From Pedobacter sp. SYSU D00535 (GTDB taxonomy: Bacteria > Bacteroidota > Bacteroidia > Sphingobacteriales > Sphingobacteriaceae): a stretch of 64,000 nt of DNA. The stretch lies in contig NZ_JAFEWD010000005.1 in NCBI RefSeq assembly GCF_017355855.1, positions 1-64,000 on the forward strand, given 5' to 3'. The translations under genes and the position numbers were made by a program. Below are positions 37,729 through 46,421 of the stretch, one piece after another. Position 1 is the first letter of the stretch. The number at the start of each line of letters is the position of its first letter. A model generated the notes under the pieces. It did not search any database. It was not told the origin of the DNA and was given only the letters and a program-made list of their open reading frames with translations.

Positions 37729-38946
37729 ATGAAGAGAATCATAAAAAGAACGTTTAATCCGCTAAAGGCCCTGATGGAAGACTCCCGTACCGTGGGAATC
37801 CTTTTAATTCTGTCAACCCTGCTATCTATTCTTCTTGCGAACTCTGCAAGCGGTGATCAGTACAGGGGATTTTGGTTGGCTGAGAGTCATCAGCTTCACA
37901 GTTTATCGCTTCCGGCGAACTTTGGCGAATGGATTAACGGCTTTTTAATGTCTTTCTTTTTTCTCCTTGCGGGGATGGAAATTAAGCGGGAGTTATTAAC
38001 TGGAGAACTTTCATCGTTTAAAAAGGCGATTCTGCCGGTAGCAGCTGCTCTTGGCGGCATGGTCGTGCCAGCTTTAATTTATGTAGCCTTCAATGTCAAC
38101 TCGCCTTTTGCAGCAGGTTGGGGAATTCCAACGGCAACCGATATAGCCTTTTCCCTCGGTATTGCTTCCTTGCTTGGCAAACGCGTTCCGAACGCCCTGA
38201 AAGTATTTCTGATGGCACTTGCCATTATCGACGACCTTGGGGCGATCGTGATTGTAGCGGTATTTTACGGTGGTAATGTCAGTTGGATGTTTTTAGGTTT
38301 GAGCGTCATCGTTTACCTAATGCTGCTTGCTGTAAGTACTAGAAAGTCGGCTTTTGTTCCATTGCAGATTATTTTATCACTGGCTCTCTGGTTTACTATT
38401 TTTAAAGCGGGAATAGAGGCGAGTATAGCCGGAGTTCTCGTTGCTTTTGCAATGCCTTCGAACGTTCTGCCTGCAATCGAGAGAGTAATCCATAAGCCCG
38501 TTAACTTTCTGATTTTACCACTCTTCGCACTTGCGAATACAGCAATTCTACTGCCCGAAAACGTTGCATCTACTATAGGGAGTTCTGTGAGTATTGGAAT
38601 TATGCTGGGACTGGTGCTGGGAAAACCTCTTGGAATTTACCTGTTTAGTAAAGTGCTCGTGATGCTTAAAGTAGCGGCATTGCCGAAAAAGATTCACTGG
38701 AATCAGGTTTTCGCCATGGGAACTTTAGCTGGTATTGGATTTACGATGTCCATTTTTACTACCAACCTTGCCTTTGCTGCTGATGCGTATAAGGATGCAG
38801 CCAAAATAGCAATTTTAATAAGTATGGTATGCTCAGTGGTAGTCAGTTATCTCATGTTTCTCTTCGTGGAGAAAAAGTCAGTGGCAGCTACTGTCTCAAC
38901 CAGGGAAGGCAAGACTGAAGTTAGCCTTAGCTTGAAAAATATTTAA
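37729..38946 (+). CDS. nhaA: Na+/H+ antiporter NhaA
   Basis: A 405-residue inner-membrane antiporter exchanging sodium for protons. The AGMEIKRELLTGEL motif (81-94) is present, as are Asp138 (TATDIAFSLG) and the ion-binding pair Asp168-Asp169 (AIIDDLGAI). A dozen membrane helices fit the family. It lies 60 bp after the porin, separated by a hairpin, and is followed by a strong terminator. Confidence 0.96.
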   Translation: MKRIIKRTFNPLKALMEDSRTVGILLILSTLLSILLANSASGDQYRGFWLAESHQLHSLSLPANFGEWINGFLMSFFFLLAGMEIKRELLTGELSSFKKAILPVAAALGGMVVPALIYVAFNVNSPFAAGWGIPTATDIAFSLGIASLLGKRVPNALKVFLMALAIIDDLGAIVIVAVFYGGNVSWMFLGLSVIVYLMLLAVSTRKSAFVPLQIILSLALWFTIFKAGIEASIAGVLVAFAMPSNVLPAIERVIHKPVNFLILPLFALANTAILLPENVASTIGSSVSIGIMLGLVLGKPLGIYLFSKVLVMLKVAALPKKIHWNQVFAMGTLAGIGFTMSIFTTNLAFAADAYKDAAKIAILISMVCSVVVSYLMFLFVEKKSVAATVSTREGKTEVSLSLKNI

Positions 38947-39259
38947 GATACTAATTTTGGTTTAGTGTTGTGAAGGGGGGTACAGCGCGAGGCTGCCCCC
39001 TTCTTTTTTTATTTGCTTTACCGGATATCTTCCTAACAAGTGACTGTGCAACTGCTTACTCATTAGCAGTATGGCGTTCTTCAATCTCTTCGGGTTCAAT
39101 CTTTTCTGCTTTCTTAATTCTATTCTTGTTATCAGCTAAAAGTACTAGCTTTATTATAACTTAAATCCTACAAGATGAACGTGTCGCAGTGAGTAGGCTC
39201 CGAACCCGTCATCATGTTTTATTATCACCATAAACCTTATTTGTGAAACTATAAACCTT
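38947..39259. other. Intergenic gap with terminator and a minus-strand open stretch
   Basis: About 310 bp. Besides the nhaA terminator, a minus-strand frame (stop at 39056-39058) reads roughly 34 codons ending in a charged, protein-like tail. It has no usable start codon, so I do not call it a gene. Confidence 0.5.
38973..39010 (+). terminator. nhaA terminator
   Basis: A GC-rich hairpin pairing AAGGGGG with CCCCCTT around an inner AGC/GCT helix, followed by a long T run. Confidence 0.85.
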
Positions 39260-40177
39260 ATGTTTGAAAATTTTAAAAGAGGGGTTTCATTCACCAAGAA
39301 AGAGCTAAAGGGACTTTTTGTCTTTTGTCTATTACTTGTTTTTGTTGCATTTCTCCCGCAGATAGACGCCTGGCTCAATCCGCCGCAGGTTTTTTATTAT
39401 GCCGACTTTGCAAAGGAAATCTCAGATTTTAGAGCCTCTGCGAAAAAAGTTCAGGACCAAAAATTTAACTATTCAAGGAAGGTCGGTTTTGCAGCAACGG
39501 ATACAAGAGCCCCGTCAGTTGTTTATTTTCCATTTGATCCTAATACGCTCACTGAAGAGGGCTGGTACAAATTGGGCCTTTCTCAGCGACAAGTTAGGGT
39601 AGTCAGAAACTACGTATCTAAAGGAGGGCGGTTCTATAAAAAGGAGGATCTTAGAAAGATCTATTCTATTAGCCCGGCCGATTATGAGCGGCTGTCTCCC
39701 TATATTTCTATCGCTGACAAAGAGTCGTATGCTCAGTTTGTTTCAGGGACTCGGGCGAACAAAAAGGAAAAACCCTTGCGAATCGTTGAACTCAACTCAG
39801 CTGACTCCGCCGCTTTGGAAAGTCTTAACGGTATTGGCCCCGCCTTTGCGGCTCGTATTATCAAGTATAGGAACCGGCTGGGGGGCTTCCACAAGAAGGA
39901 GCAGTTGCTGGAAGTTTATGGTCTGGACTCGGCAAAGTATCGAAACCTTGAAGCAAATATTGAGGTAAACAGGAGTGACATCGTCAAATTAAGGTTGAAC
40001 GCTATCACCTTCGAGGAATTTAAAAAGTTTCCCTACTTGAGCTATCGGCAAATGAACGCTATTCTGCAGTACCGGAAACAACACGGAGCCTTCCGATCTC
40101 TCGAAGATTTGAGTAAGATTGGGGTACTTGATGATGTAATTTTGCGTAAAATTGAACCGTATTTAGATTTCAAATGA
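39260..40177 (+). CDS. Helix-hairpin-helix domain protein (ComEA-like)
   Basis: A 305-residue protein with an N-terminal membrane segment (about 17-35), which orients most of it outside the inner membrane or anchors it there. Helix-hairpin-helix segments follow: one near residue 105-145 (SQRQVRVVRNYVSKGGRF), a clear ComEA-like one near 178-225 (LNSADSAALESLNGIGPAFAARII) and one near 255-300. These bind DNA non-specifically, and ComEA relatives take up DNA during transformation. It overlaps apt by 4 nt (ATGA), implying coupled translation. A competence role is plausible but unproven. Confidence 0.85.
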   Translation: MFENFKRGVSFTKKELKGLFVFCLLLVFVAFLPQIDAWLNPPQVFYYADFAKEISDFRASAKKVQDQKFNYSRKVGFAATDTRAPSVVYFPFDPNTLTEEGWYKLGLSQRQVRVVRNYVSKGGRFYKKEDLRKIYSISPADYERLSPYISIADKESYAQFVSGTRANKKEKPLRIVELNSADSAALESLNGIGPAFAARIIKYRNRLGGFHKKEQLLEVYGLDSAKYRNLEANIEVNRSDIVKLRLNAITFEEFKKFPYLSYRQMNAILQYRKQHGAFRSLEDLSKIGVLDDVILRKIEPYLDFK

Positions 40178-40701
40178 TTAGCGAGAAGATAAAGAGAGTA
40201 ATCCGGGATATCCACGATTTTCCCAAACCAGGAATAATTTTTAAAGATGTTACCCCAATTTTTAAGGATTCAGTTTTATGTACCGAAATTTTGGACTCTT
40301 TTGCTGCCAGGGTAGGGGGCTGGGAAATTGACGTTGTTGCCGGAATAGAAAGCCGTGGATTCTTGTTTGGTTTAATGCTAGCTAACAGACTGGGCGTCCC
40401 GTTTATTCCAGTTCGTAAGCCAGGAAAGCTACCGTTTAAAACAGTCAGTAAATCCTACGAACTGGAATACGGTGCTGCTACTATCGAAATTCATCAGGAT
40501 GCCTTTGAGCCGGGGAAAAAAGTCCTGATCCATGATGATCTACTTGCTACGGGAGGCACAGCAACAGCCACCGCCCAGTTGGTCGAAGAGTTGGGGGGGG
40601 CTGTCTCCGGCTATTGTTTTGTAGTCGGTCTGGATTTTCTAAATGGCGACGAGCGATTGAGAACGTTTTCACCTAATATAGTGACCTTAACAAATTATTA
40701 A
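40174..40701 (+). CDS. apt: Adenine phosphoribosyltransferase
   Basis: A 175-residue purine salvage enzyme that converts adenine and PRPP to AMP. The PRPP-binding loop VLIHDDLLATGGTATA and the ESRGFLFG motif are present. Length is standard. The start overlaps the stop of the helix-hairpin-helix gene by 4 nt. Confidence 0.97.
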   Translation: MISEKIKRVIRDIHDFPKPGIIFKDVTPIFKDSVLCTEILDSFAARVGGWEIDVVAGIESRGFLFGLMLANRLGVPFIPVRKPGKLPFKTVSKSYELEYGAATIEIHQDAFEPGKKVLIHDDLLATGGTATATAQLVEELGGAVSGYCFVVGLDFLNGDERLRTFSPNIVTLTNY

Positions 40702-40790
40702 TCCTATGTTTTAAAGCTACTATCAATTCCTACGTCTTGTTTCGTTTTCTTTACTTCTTCCTTTATACTCAAAAAAATAAAAACAAGTGT

Positions 40791-40819
40791 TTTGATTATG
40801 AATAATTTACTTAAATTTG
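40791..40819 (+). promoter_or_regulatory. rpsU promoter
   Basis: TTTG at 40791-40794, a 17-bp spacer and TAAATTTG at 40812-40819. The -7 box is a full consensus match. Confidence 0.7.
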
Positions 40820-40838
40820 CAGTCCTTAAAAAATTGAG

Positions 40839-40844
40839 AGGAGG
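40839..40844 (+). promoter_or_regulatory. Strong Shine-Dalgarno sequence of rpsU
   Basis: AGGAGG lies 10 nt before the rpsU ATG. Almost no other gene in this window has such a sequence, as expected for Bacteroidota, where the anti-Shine-Dalgarno of 16S rRNA is masked by bS21 and neighbours. In Flavobacteriia this arrangement makes rpsU self-regulating. Confidence 0.85.
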
Positions 40845-40854
40845 TATATAGAAC

Positions 40855-41046
40855 ATGATCATTATCAACGTAAAGGACGGCGAATCATTAGATAAAGCCC
40901 TAAAACGTTTCAAGAAGAAATTCGAGAAAACAGGTGTATTAAGAGAACTACGTAGCCGTCAGGCTTTCGAGAAGAAATCTGTAGCTCGTCGTAACGTGGT
41001 TAAGAAGGCGGTTTATAAACAAACTCTCAACCAGGAGACAGTATAG
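40855..41046 (+). CDS. rpsU: 30S ribosomal protein bS21
   Basis: A 63-residue, highly basic small-subunit protein of normal length (opening MIIINVKDGESLDKALKRFKKKF). It binds near the 3' end of 16S rRNA. It heads a group of translation genes (xer recombinase, hpf, tRNAs, tuf). It has its own promoter and an exceptional Shine-Dalgarno sequence 10 nt upstream, which suggests feedback control: ribosomes lacking bS21 would expose the anti-Shine-Dalgarno and translate this mRNA. Confidence 0.97.
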   Translation: MIIINVKDGESLDKALKRFKKKFEKTGVLRELRSRQAFEKKSVARRNVVKKAVYKQTLNQETV

Positions 41047-41117
41047 ATTTTTAATAAATCATTTTATTATATCAAACCTATTTGTATATTGCTTTTGTCA
41101 TATATAAATAGGTTTTC

Positions 41118-41999
41118 ATGTTTATAGAGCGTTTTTTTAATTATCTTCAGTACGAAAAACGTTTCTCCATGCATACCCTCAACGGGTATAAAACTGATCT
41201 GCTTCAGTTCCACCAATTTCTATCTTCAACCGACTGTAACTACGATACCGCTACTCATCAGGAGATCAGGTCATGGATTGTTTCTTTGATGGAAGCTGAT
41301 ACCGATCCAAAGACAATTAGCAGGAAGTTATCGACCCTGCGGACTTTCTACAAGTTCTTACAACGGGAAAATCTGATAAGCACTAATCCAACCCTTCATA
41401 TTAAAGCCCCGAAAGTGCCAAAGCGTTTGCCTTCGGTAGTTGATGGTATCAAGCTAGGGTCGCTTCTTGATCAATCCTCTTCTTTTGAGGAGGGTTTTGC
41501 GGGGTTGCGAGACCGGCTGGTGATCGAGTTGTTATTTGGAACCGGTATTCGGCTGTCAGAGCTTTTAACCATTAAGGATTCGGATGTTGACTTTTACAAA
41601 CAGCAAATTAAAATCTTTGGAAAGAGGAGTAAAGAGCGTATCGTGCCTCTTAATAAATCCCTGGCAGAGCTAACTGAGTTTTACTTAAAAGAAAAAAAAC
41701 AGCAAAATTTCGAGAACCTTTCCGCCTTGCTTGTCGTAACAAATGAAGGAAAGGCCGCCTACGCGAAGCTGGTTTACAGAATAGTTCGACAGCATCTGGC
41801 TCGTATCACAACTAATCAAAAGAGGAGTCCTCACGTCTTACGGCATTCCTTTGCTACAAGCCTGCTGAACAACGGAGCTGATCTGAATGCAATAAAAGAA
41901 TTACTCGGCCATGCAAGTTTAGCAGCGACTCAAGTCTATACTCATAACTCAGTTGAGAGATTAAAATCAATTTATAAACAAGCACATCCAAAAGCTTAA
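41118..41999 (+). CDS. Tyrosine recombinase, XerC/XerD-like
   Basis: A 293-residue tyrosine recombinase of Xer length. It has an N-terminal SAM-like DNA-binding domain (1-90) and a catalytic domain with Arg145, Lys169, His239-x-x-Arg242, His265 and the nucleophile Tyr274. It probably resolves chromosome dimers at dif. No attachment site, excisionase or cargo genes surround it, and its place between rpsU and hpf is a housekeeping context, so it is not read as a mobile-element integrase. XerC and XerD cannot be told apart here. Confidence 0.92.
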   Translation: MFIERFFNYLQYEKRFSMHTLNGYKTDLLQFHQFLSSTDCNYDTATHQEIRSWIVSLMEADTDPKTISRKLSTLRTFYKFLQRENLISTNPTLHIKAPKVPKRLPSVVDGIKLGSLLDQSSSFEEGFAGLRDRLVIELLFGTGIRLSELLTIKDSDVDFYKQQIKIFGKRSKERIVPLNKSLAELTEFYLKEKKQQNFENLSALLVVTNEGKAAYAKLVYRIVRQHLARITTNQKRSPHVLRHSFATSLLNNGADLNAIKELLGHASLAATQVYTHNSVERLKSIYKQAHPKA

Positions 42000-42003
42000 A
42001 AAC

Positions 42004-42010
42004 AAGGAGG
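42004..42010 (+). promoter_or_regulatory. Strong Shine-Dalgarno sequence of hpf
   Basis: AAGGAGG lies 4 nt before the hpf ATG. It is the second clear Shine-Dalgarno site in the window, pointing to control tied to anti-Shine-Dalgarno exposure. Confidence 0.8.
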
Positions 42011-42014
42011 AAAA

Positions 42015-42359
42015 ATGAAAGTAAGAATTCAATCCATCCATTTCGATGCTGACAAGAAGTTGTTAGCCTTTATTCAGAGAAAAGCAGACAAGCTTGATCA
42101 ATTTTTCGATCAGGTGATTAGTGCGCAGGTTTATTTACGGTTGGAAAAAGCAGAGGATGAATTAAATAAAATTGCGGAGATCAAAGTGGCGCTGCCGGGC
42201 TGTCAATTATTCGTTAAGGAGCAGTGTAAAACCTTTGAGGAAGCAACGGACCTGGCAATGGAGTCGCTAAGACGCCAGGTAGATCGGTATAAGTCGAAGC
42301 TGCGGAACAGAGTAAGCCAGCATAAATACGAACTTTCAATGGCCTACGCAGTTGCGTAG
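42015..42359 (+). CDS. hpf: Ribosome hibernation promoting factor (HPF/YfiA family)
   Basis: A 114-residue short-form hibernation factor that binds the decoding region of idle 30S subunits. The beta-alpha-beta fold is apparent (MKVRIQSIHFDADKKLLAFI, LRLEKAEDELNKIAEIKVALPG), with a basic helix RRQVDRYKSKLRNR. It lacks the C-terminal dimerisation domain of long HPF. The gene follows the Xer recombinase by 15 nt and ends with a terminator that separates it from the tRNA-tuf unit. Confidence 0.93.
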   Translation: MKVRIQSIHFDADKKLLAFIQRKADKLDQFFDQVISAQVYLRLEKAEDELNKIAEIKVALPGCQLFVKEQCKTFEEATDLAMESLRRQVDRYKSKLRNRVSQHKYELSMAYAVA

Positions 42360-42385
42360 CTGATCAATATAAAGGAGATAAAAAG

Positions 42386-42416
42386 TCCGACTGTTTACTA
42401 GCAGTCGGATTTTTTT
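42386..42416 (+). terminator. hpf terminator
   Basis: TCCGACTG pairs with CAGTCGGA around an 8-nt loop, followed by eight T residues. Confidence 0.88.
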
Positions 42417-42425
42417 TAAAAAAAT

Positions 42426-42455
42426 TTTGACGCGTATCTATTTTTTGTAGATTTG
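42426..42455 (+). promoter_or_regulatory. Promoter of the tRNA-tuf unit
   Basis: TTTG at 42426-42429, an 18-bp spacer and TAGATTTG at 42448-42455, a full -7 match. It precedes tRNA-Thr(TGT). Confidence 0.75.
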
Positions 42456-42535
42456 CAATCCCTTTCGGAGAGGTTGTTCTTTGAAAGAATCGTTCTTTAA
42501 ACATATCGTTTTCGATAGATTAAAAACTACGAAAA

Positions 42536-42608
<73 letters not shown>

Positions 42609-42627
42609 CAAGATTTTTAAATTTTAG

Positions 42628-42658
42628 TTTGCGTTAATCAATTTAAGTTGTACCTTCG
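42628..42658 (+). promoter_or_regulatory. Possible internal promoter upstream of tRNA-Tyr
   Basis: TTTG at 42628-42631, a 19-bp spacer and TACCTTCG at 42651-42658, which is one mismatch from TAnnTTTG. It suggests a second start within the tRNA cluster. Confidence 0.55.
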
Positions 42659-42681
42659 CAGACCGAAAAAAAAGGAGCCCT

Positions 42682-42765
42682 GGGGAGATTCCAGAGCGGT
42701 CAAATGGGACGGACTGTAAATCCGTTGCTTCGGCTTCGAAGGTTCGAATCCTTCTCTCCCCACCA
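42682..42765 (+). tRNA. tRNA-Tyr (anticodon GTA)
   Basis: A class II tRNA with a long variable arm: acceptor GGGGAGA/TCTCCCC, anticodon GTA at 42716-42718 and T-arm GGTTCGAATCC. Unlike its neighbours, CCA is encoded (42763-42765). Confidence 0.95.
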
Positions 42766-42794
42766 TGACAGATTTAATACGTCTGTCAGTTCAT

Positions 42795-42867
42795 GCGGAA
42801 GTAGCTCAGTTGGTAGAGCGATAGCCTTCCAAGCTATAGGTCGCGAGTTCGAACCTCGTCTTCCGCT
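42795..42867 (+). tRNA. tRNA-Gly (anticodon TCC)
   Basis: A complete cloverleaf: acceptor GCGGAAG/CTTCCGC, anticodon TCC at 42828-42830 and T-arm AGTTCGAACCT. CCA is not encoded. Confidence 0.95.
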
Positions 42868-42880
42868 CATGAGCTAATAG

Positions 42881-42919
42881 CAGTTAACTACTAGGATGAA
42901 TAACCTTAGTGGTTAACTG
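42881..42919. repeat. Inverted repeat between tRNA-Gly and tRNA-Thr
   Basis: Arms 42881-42895 and 42904-42919 share CAGTTAAC-ACTA-GG pairing with one mismatch and one bulge, around an 8-nt loop. It may mark an RNase processing site separating the tRNAs. Confidence 0.6.
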
Positions 42920-42931
42920 TTTAGTATTAAA

Positions 42932-43003
<72 letters not shown>

Positions 43004-43062
43004 CAACGAGGAAATAATCGTTTATAGTAAAGTAAAATTAACCTACTAATTAGTATAAAAAC

Positions 43063-44250
43063 ATGGCAAAAGAAAAATTTGACCGCAGTAAACCGCACTT
43101 AAATATCGGTACTATCGGTCACGTTGACCACGGTAAAACTACTTTGACTGCAGCAATCACTAAAGTATTGGCTGACGCTGGTTTGTCAGAAGCTCGTTCA
43201 TTTGATTCAATCGACTCTGCTCCTGAAGAGAAAGAAAGAGGTATTACAATCAATACTGCACACGTAGAGTATGCTACAGCTAATCGTCACTATGCGCACG
43301 TAGACTGTCCAGGTCACGCTGACTATGTGAAGAACATGGTTACTGGGGCTGCTCAGATGGATGGTGCAATCCTTGTAGTTGCTTCTACTGATGGTCCGAT
43401 GCCACAAACTCGTGAGCACATTCTTTTGGCTCGTCAGGTAGGTGTACCAGCTCTAGTTGTTTTCATGAACAAAGTGGATATGGTTGATGATCCTGAGTTG
43501 TTAGACTTAGTAGAGATGGAAGTTCGTGAACTATTATCATTCTACGAATTCCCTGGTGACGATATTCCAGTAATCCGTGGTTCTGCTTTAGGTGGACTTA
43601 ACGGAGATGCACAGTGGGTAGCTAAAATCATGGAGTTAATGGATGCAGTAGATAGCTACATTCCAATTCCTCCACGTTTGACTGACCTTCCATTCTTGAT
43701 GCCAGTAGAGGACGTGTTCTCAATCACTGGTCGTGGTACAGTAGCAACTGGCCGTATCGAGCGTGGTGTTATCAACTCTGGTGATCCAGTTGAAATCCTG
43801 GGTATGGGTGCTGAGAACTTGAAGTCGACTGTTACTGGTGTTGAGATGTTCCGTAAGATCCTTGACAGAGGTGAAGCTGGGGACAACGTAGGTCTATTGT
43901 TGCGTGGTATTGAGAAAACTGATATCCGTCGTGGTATGGTTATCTGTAAGCCTGCTTCTGTAACTCCTCACACAGATTTCAAAGCTGAGGTATACGTATT
44001 GTCAAAAGCAGAAGGTGGTCGTCACACTCCATTCTTCAACAAATACCGTCCTCAGTTCTATTTCCGTACTACAGACGTAACTGGTGAGATTTCACTAGCT
44101 GAAGGTGTAGAAATGGTTATGCCTGGTGATAACGTTACAATCACTGTAAAGTTGATTAACGCGATCGCGATGGAAAAAGGTCTACGTTTCGCTATCCGTG
44201 AGGGTGGTAGAACAGTAGGTGCTGGTCAGGTAACTGAAATCTTAGCTTAA
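43063..44250 (+). CDS. tuf: Elongation factor Tu
   Basis: The full-length 395-residue GTPase that delivers aminoacyl-tRNA to the ribosome. The P-loop GHVDHGKT (19-26), DCPGH and NKVD motifs are intact. Codon choice is strongly biased toward GGT, CGT and GTA, as expected for a very highly expressed gene. It is probably cotranscribed with the four tRNAs upstream and ends at a hairpin before tRNA-Trp. Confidence 0.99.
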   Translation: MAKEKFDRSKPHLNIGTIGHVDHGKTTLTAAITKVLADAGLSEARSFDSIDSAPEEKERGITINTAHVEYATANRHYAHVDCPGHADYVKNMVTGAAQMDGAILVVASTDGPMPQTREHILLARQVGVPALVVFMNKVDMVDDPELLDLVEMEVRELLSFYEFPGDDIPVIRGSALGGLNGDAQWVAKIMELMDAVDSYIPIPPRLTDLPFLMPVEDVFSITGRGTVATGRIERGVINSGDPVEILGMGAENLKSTVTGVEMFRKILDRGEAGDNVGLLLRGIEKTDIRRGMVICKPASVTPHTDFKAEVYVLSKAEGGRHTPFFNKYRPQFYFRTTDVTGEISLAEGVEMVMPGDNVTITVKLINAIAMEKGLRFAIREGGRTVGAGQVTEILA

Positions 44251-44265
44251 GATTTACCACAATAT

Positions 44266-44301
44266 AAAACATAAGTCTACGTTATTGTAGGCTTATGTTT
44301 T
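44266..44301 (+). terminator. Hairpin after tuf
   Basis: A 15-bp stem (44266-44280 with 44287-44301, one wobble) ending in a short T run, five nt before tRNA-Trp. It may be a partial terminator or processing structure between tuf and the tRNA-Trp-secE unit. Confidence 0.7.
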
Positions 44302-44306
44302 AAATA

Positions 44307-44379
44307 CACGGGCATAGTTCAATGGTAGAATAGAGGTCTCCAAAACCTTTGATCAGGGTTCGAATCCTTGTGCCCGTGC
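44307..44379 (+). tRNA. tRNA-Trp (anticodon CCA)
   Basis: A complete cloverleaf: acceptor CACGGGC/GCCCGTG, anticodon CCA at 44340-44342 and T-arm GGTTCGAATCC. It sits 12 nt before secE, the usual tuf - trnW - secE arrangement. Confidence 0.94.
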
Positions 44380-44391
44380 TAAAGCTTTAAA

Positions 44392-44586
44392 ATGGCTAAC
44401 GTAGTTGAGTTTATAAAAGAATCGTACAATGAGATGACCGGGAAAGTTTCCTGGCCAACTTGGGGTGAATTGCAAAATTCAGCTGTTATTGTACTTGTTG
44501 CCTCTCTGATCATCGCATTACTGATTTTGGCGATGGATGAGTCGGTAGGTAACATTTTGAAGTTGTTCTATAGATCAGTTGCTTAA
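44392..44586 (+). CDS. secE: Preprotein translocase subunit SecE
   Basis: A 64-residue single-helix SecE, the clamp subunit of the SecYEG channel. The amphipathic helix with VSWPTWGEL precedes one membrane segment (about 30-50), and the protein is of the short bacterial form. Its stop overlaps the nusG start by 1 nt (TAATG). Confidence 0.96.
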   Translation: MANVVEFIKESYNEMTGKVSWPTWGELQNSAVIVLVASLIIALLILAMDESVGNILKLFYRSVA

Positions 44587-45140
44587 TGACGAATGTAATG
44601 AGTGATCAACTGAAATGGTACGTGGTTAGGGCGGTTAGTGGTAAGGAGAAAAAAGTAAAACAATATATTGAATCCGAGATCAACCGTCTTGGAATTTCGC
44701 ATTTGGTTCCGCAAGTACTCATACCTATGGAGAAGTATTACCAAATGCGCGAGGGTAAAAAAATCGCGAAAGAGCGTAACTATTACCCGGGTTACGTGCT
44801 GATAGAAGCTGCGTTAGACGGAGAATTAGAACATATTATTAAGAATGTAAATAGCGTTATTGGCTTCCTTGGTGATAAAGGAGGAAATGCTGTTCCGCTA
44901 CGGCCTGCAGAGGTAAATCGGATACTTGGAAAAGTTGATGAGATGTCGGCTCAGGGAGAAACGATGAATGTTCCTTATTACGTTGGCGAAAACGTGAAGG
45001 TAATGGATGGTCCGTTCAATGGTTTTTCAGGTGTAATTGAAGAGGTCAACGAAGAGAAGAAGAAGCTTAAGGTGATGGTGAAAATCTTCGGACGCCGGAC
45101 TCCGCTGGAGTTGAATTACATGCAGGTAGAAAAAGAGTAG
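44586..45140 (+). CDS. nusG: Transcription termination/antitermination protein NusG
   Basis: A 184-residue two-domain factor that binds RNA polymerase and couples it to Rho or the ribosome. The N-terminal NGN domain opens with [21 protein letters not shown], and the C-terminal KOW domain contains [19 protein letters not shown]. An alternative ATG five codons in (44598) is possible. Translation is coupled to secE. Confidence 0.97.
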   Translation: MTNVMSDQLKWYVVRAVSGKEKKVKQYIESEINRLGISHLVPQVLIPMEKYYQMREGKKIAKERNYYPGYVLIEAALDGELEHIIKNVNSVIGFLGDKGGNAVPLRPAEVNRILGKVDEMSAQGETMNVPYYVGENVKVMDGPFNGFSGVIEEVNEEKKKLKVMVKIFGRRTPLELNYMQVEKE

Positions 45141-45254
45141 GTTTCGTAACAGGGAAGACCAGTCCAACTGGTGTACGGGGCCGAATAAATCGAACTATGA
45201 GCTTAAATGTTACATGCTTCCACTACTAACATTGAGTACTAAATAAATAACAAA

Positions 45255-45698
45255 ATGGCAAAAGAAGTCAGTGCGCTAGTAAAATTACAGATCAAGGGTG
45301 GCGCTGCAAATCCATCTCCTCCTGTAGGACCTGCATTGGGTGCGAAAGGGGTGAACATCATGGAGTTTTGCAAGCAGTTCAATGCACGTACCCAGGATAA
45401 GCCAGGTAAAGTGTTGCCGGTTGTAATTACAGTTTACGCTGATAAGTCATTTGATTTTATCATTAAGACCCCTCCTGTTGCAATCCAGTTAATGGAAGTT
45501 TCAGGTATTAAAAGCGGGTCAGCAGAGCCTAACCGTAAAAAGGTTGCTCAGGTTTCATGGGATCAAGTTGAAACTATTGCAAAAGATAAGATGCCTGACT
45601 TAAACGCATTTACTGTAGAGTCAGCTATGAGAATGGTAGCTGGTACTGCACGCAGCATGGGAATTACCGTAACTGGTACTGCTCCCTGGAACAGTTAA
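45255..45698 (+). CDS. rplK: 50S ribosomal protein uL11
   Basis: A 147-residue ribosomal protein of the GTPase-associated centre. The N-terminal [20 protein letters not shown] motif and the C-terminal rRNA-binding domain ([11 protein letters not shown]) are intact. First gene of the rplKAJL-rpoBC run, 114 bp after nusG. Confidence 0.98.
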   Translation: MAKEVSALVKLQIKGGAANPSPPVGPALGAKGVNIMEFCKQFNARTQDKPGKVLPVVITVYADKSFDFIIKTPPVAIQLMEVSGIKSGSAEPNRKKVAQVSWDQVETIAKDKMPDLNAFTVESAMRMVAGTARSMGITVTGTAPWNS

Positions 45699-45719
45699 TT
45701 AATTAAATCAGTTAAGAAA

Positions 45720-46418
45720 GTGGCTAGATTAACAAAAAATCAAAAAAAGGCACTATCCAAAATTGAGGCTGGTAAGGCTTATTCTTTGCAAGATGCTTCG
45801 GCATTAGTAAAAGAAATCACTACCACAAAGTTTGATGCTTCTGTAGATATCGACGTTCGTTTGGGCGTAGATCCTCGTAAGGCAAATCAAATGGTTCGTG
45901 GTATAGCTACACTTCCTCATGGTACAGGTAAAACTGTTCGTGTTTTGGCTTTAGTAACCCCTGATAAAGAAGAGGAAGCAAAAGCAGCAGGAGCGGATTA
46001 CGTTGGACTAGATGAGTATATTGCTAAAATAGAGGGTGGATGGACAGATGTAGATATTATAATCACCATGCCTAGTGTTATGGCTAAAGTAGGTAGACTT
46101 GGACGTATATTAGGTCCTCGTAACCTAATGCCAAACCCTAAATCAGGTACAGTAACTACAGAGGTAGGTAAAGCTGTAACTGATGTAAAAGGTGGTAAGA
46201 TCGACTTCAAAGTTGACAAAACCGGTATCATCCATACTTCGATCGGTAAAGTATCTTTCCCTGCTGATAAAATCTACGAGAATGCACTTGAAGTAATTCA
46301 AACGCTTTCTAAGTTGAAGCCATCAGCAGCAAAAGGAACATATTTTAAGAGTATTCATATCTCTTCTACTATGTCTCCAGGAATCGAAATTGAAACTAAA
46401 TCAGTAGCGGGGATCTAA
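45720..46418 (+). CDS. rplA: 50S ribosomal protein uL1
   Basis: A 232-residue protein of the L1 stalk with the signature [20 protein letters not shown]-type segment. It starts at GTG 21 nt after rplK. In many bacteria L1 represses this operon by binding its mRNA; no obvious mimic site was identified here. Confidence 0.98.
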   Translation: MARLTKNQKKALSKIEAGKAYSLQDASALVKEITTTKFDASVDIDVRLGVDPRKANQMVRGIATLPHGTGKTVRVLALVTPDKEEEAKAAGADYVGLDEYIAKIEGGWTDVDIIITMPSVMAKVGRLGRILGPRNLMPNPKSGTVTTEVGKAVTDVKGGKIDFKVDKTGIIHTSIGKVSFPADKIYENALEVIQTLSKLKPSAAKGTYFKSIHISSTMSPGIEIETKSVAGI

Positions 46419-46421
46419 GCG

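Noticed and set aside
41118-41999. Integrase of a mobile element
   Set aside because: The tyrosine recombinase sits in a conserved housekeeping order (rpsU-xer-hpf) and has Xer length. No att repeats, excisionase or cargo genes were seen, and the tRNAs nearby show no partial duplications.
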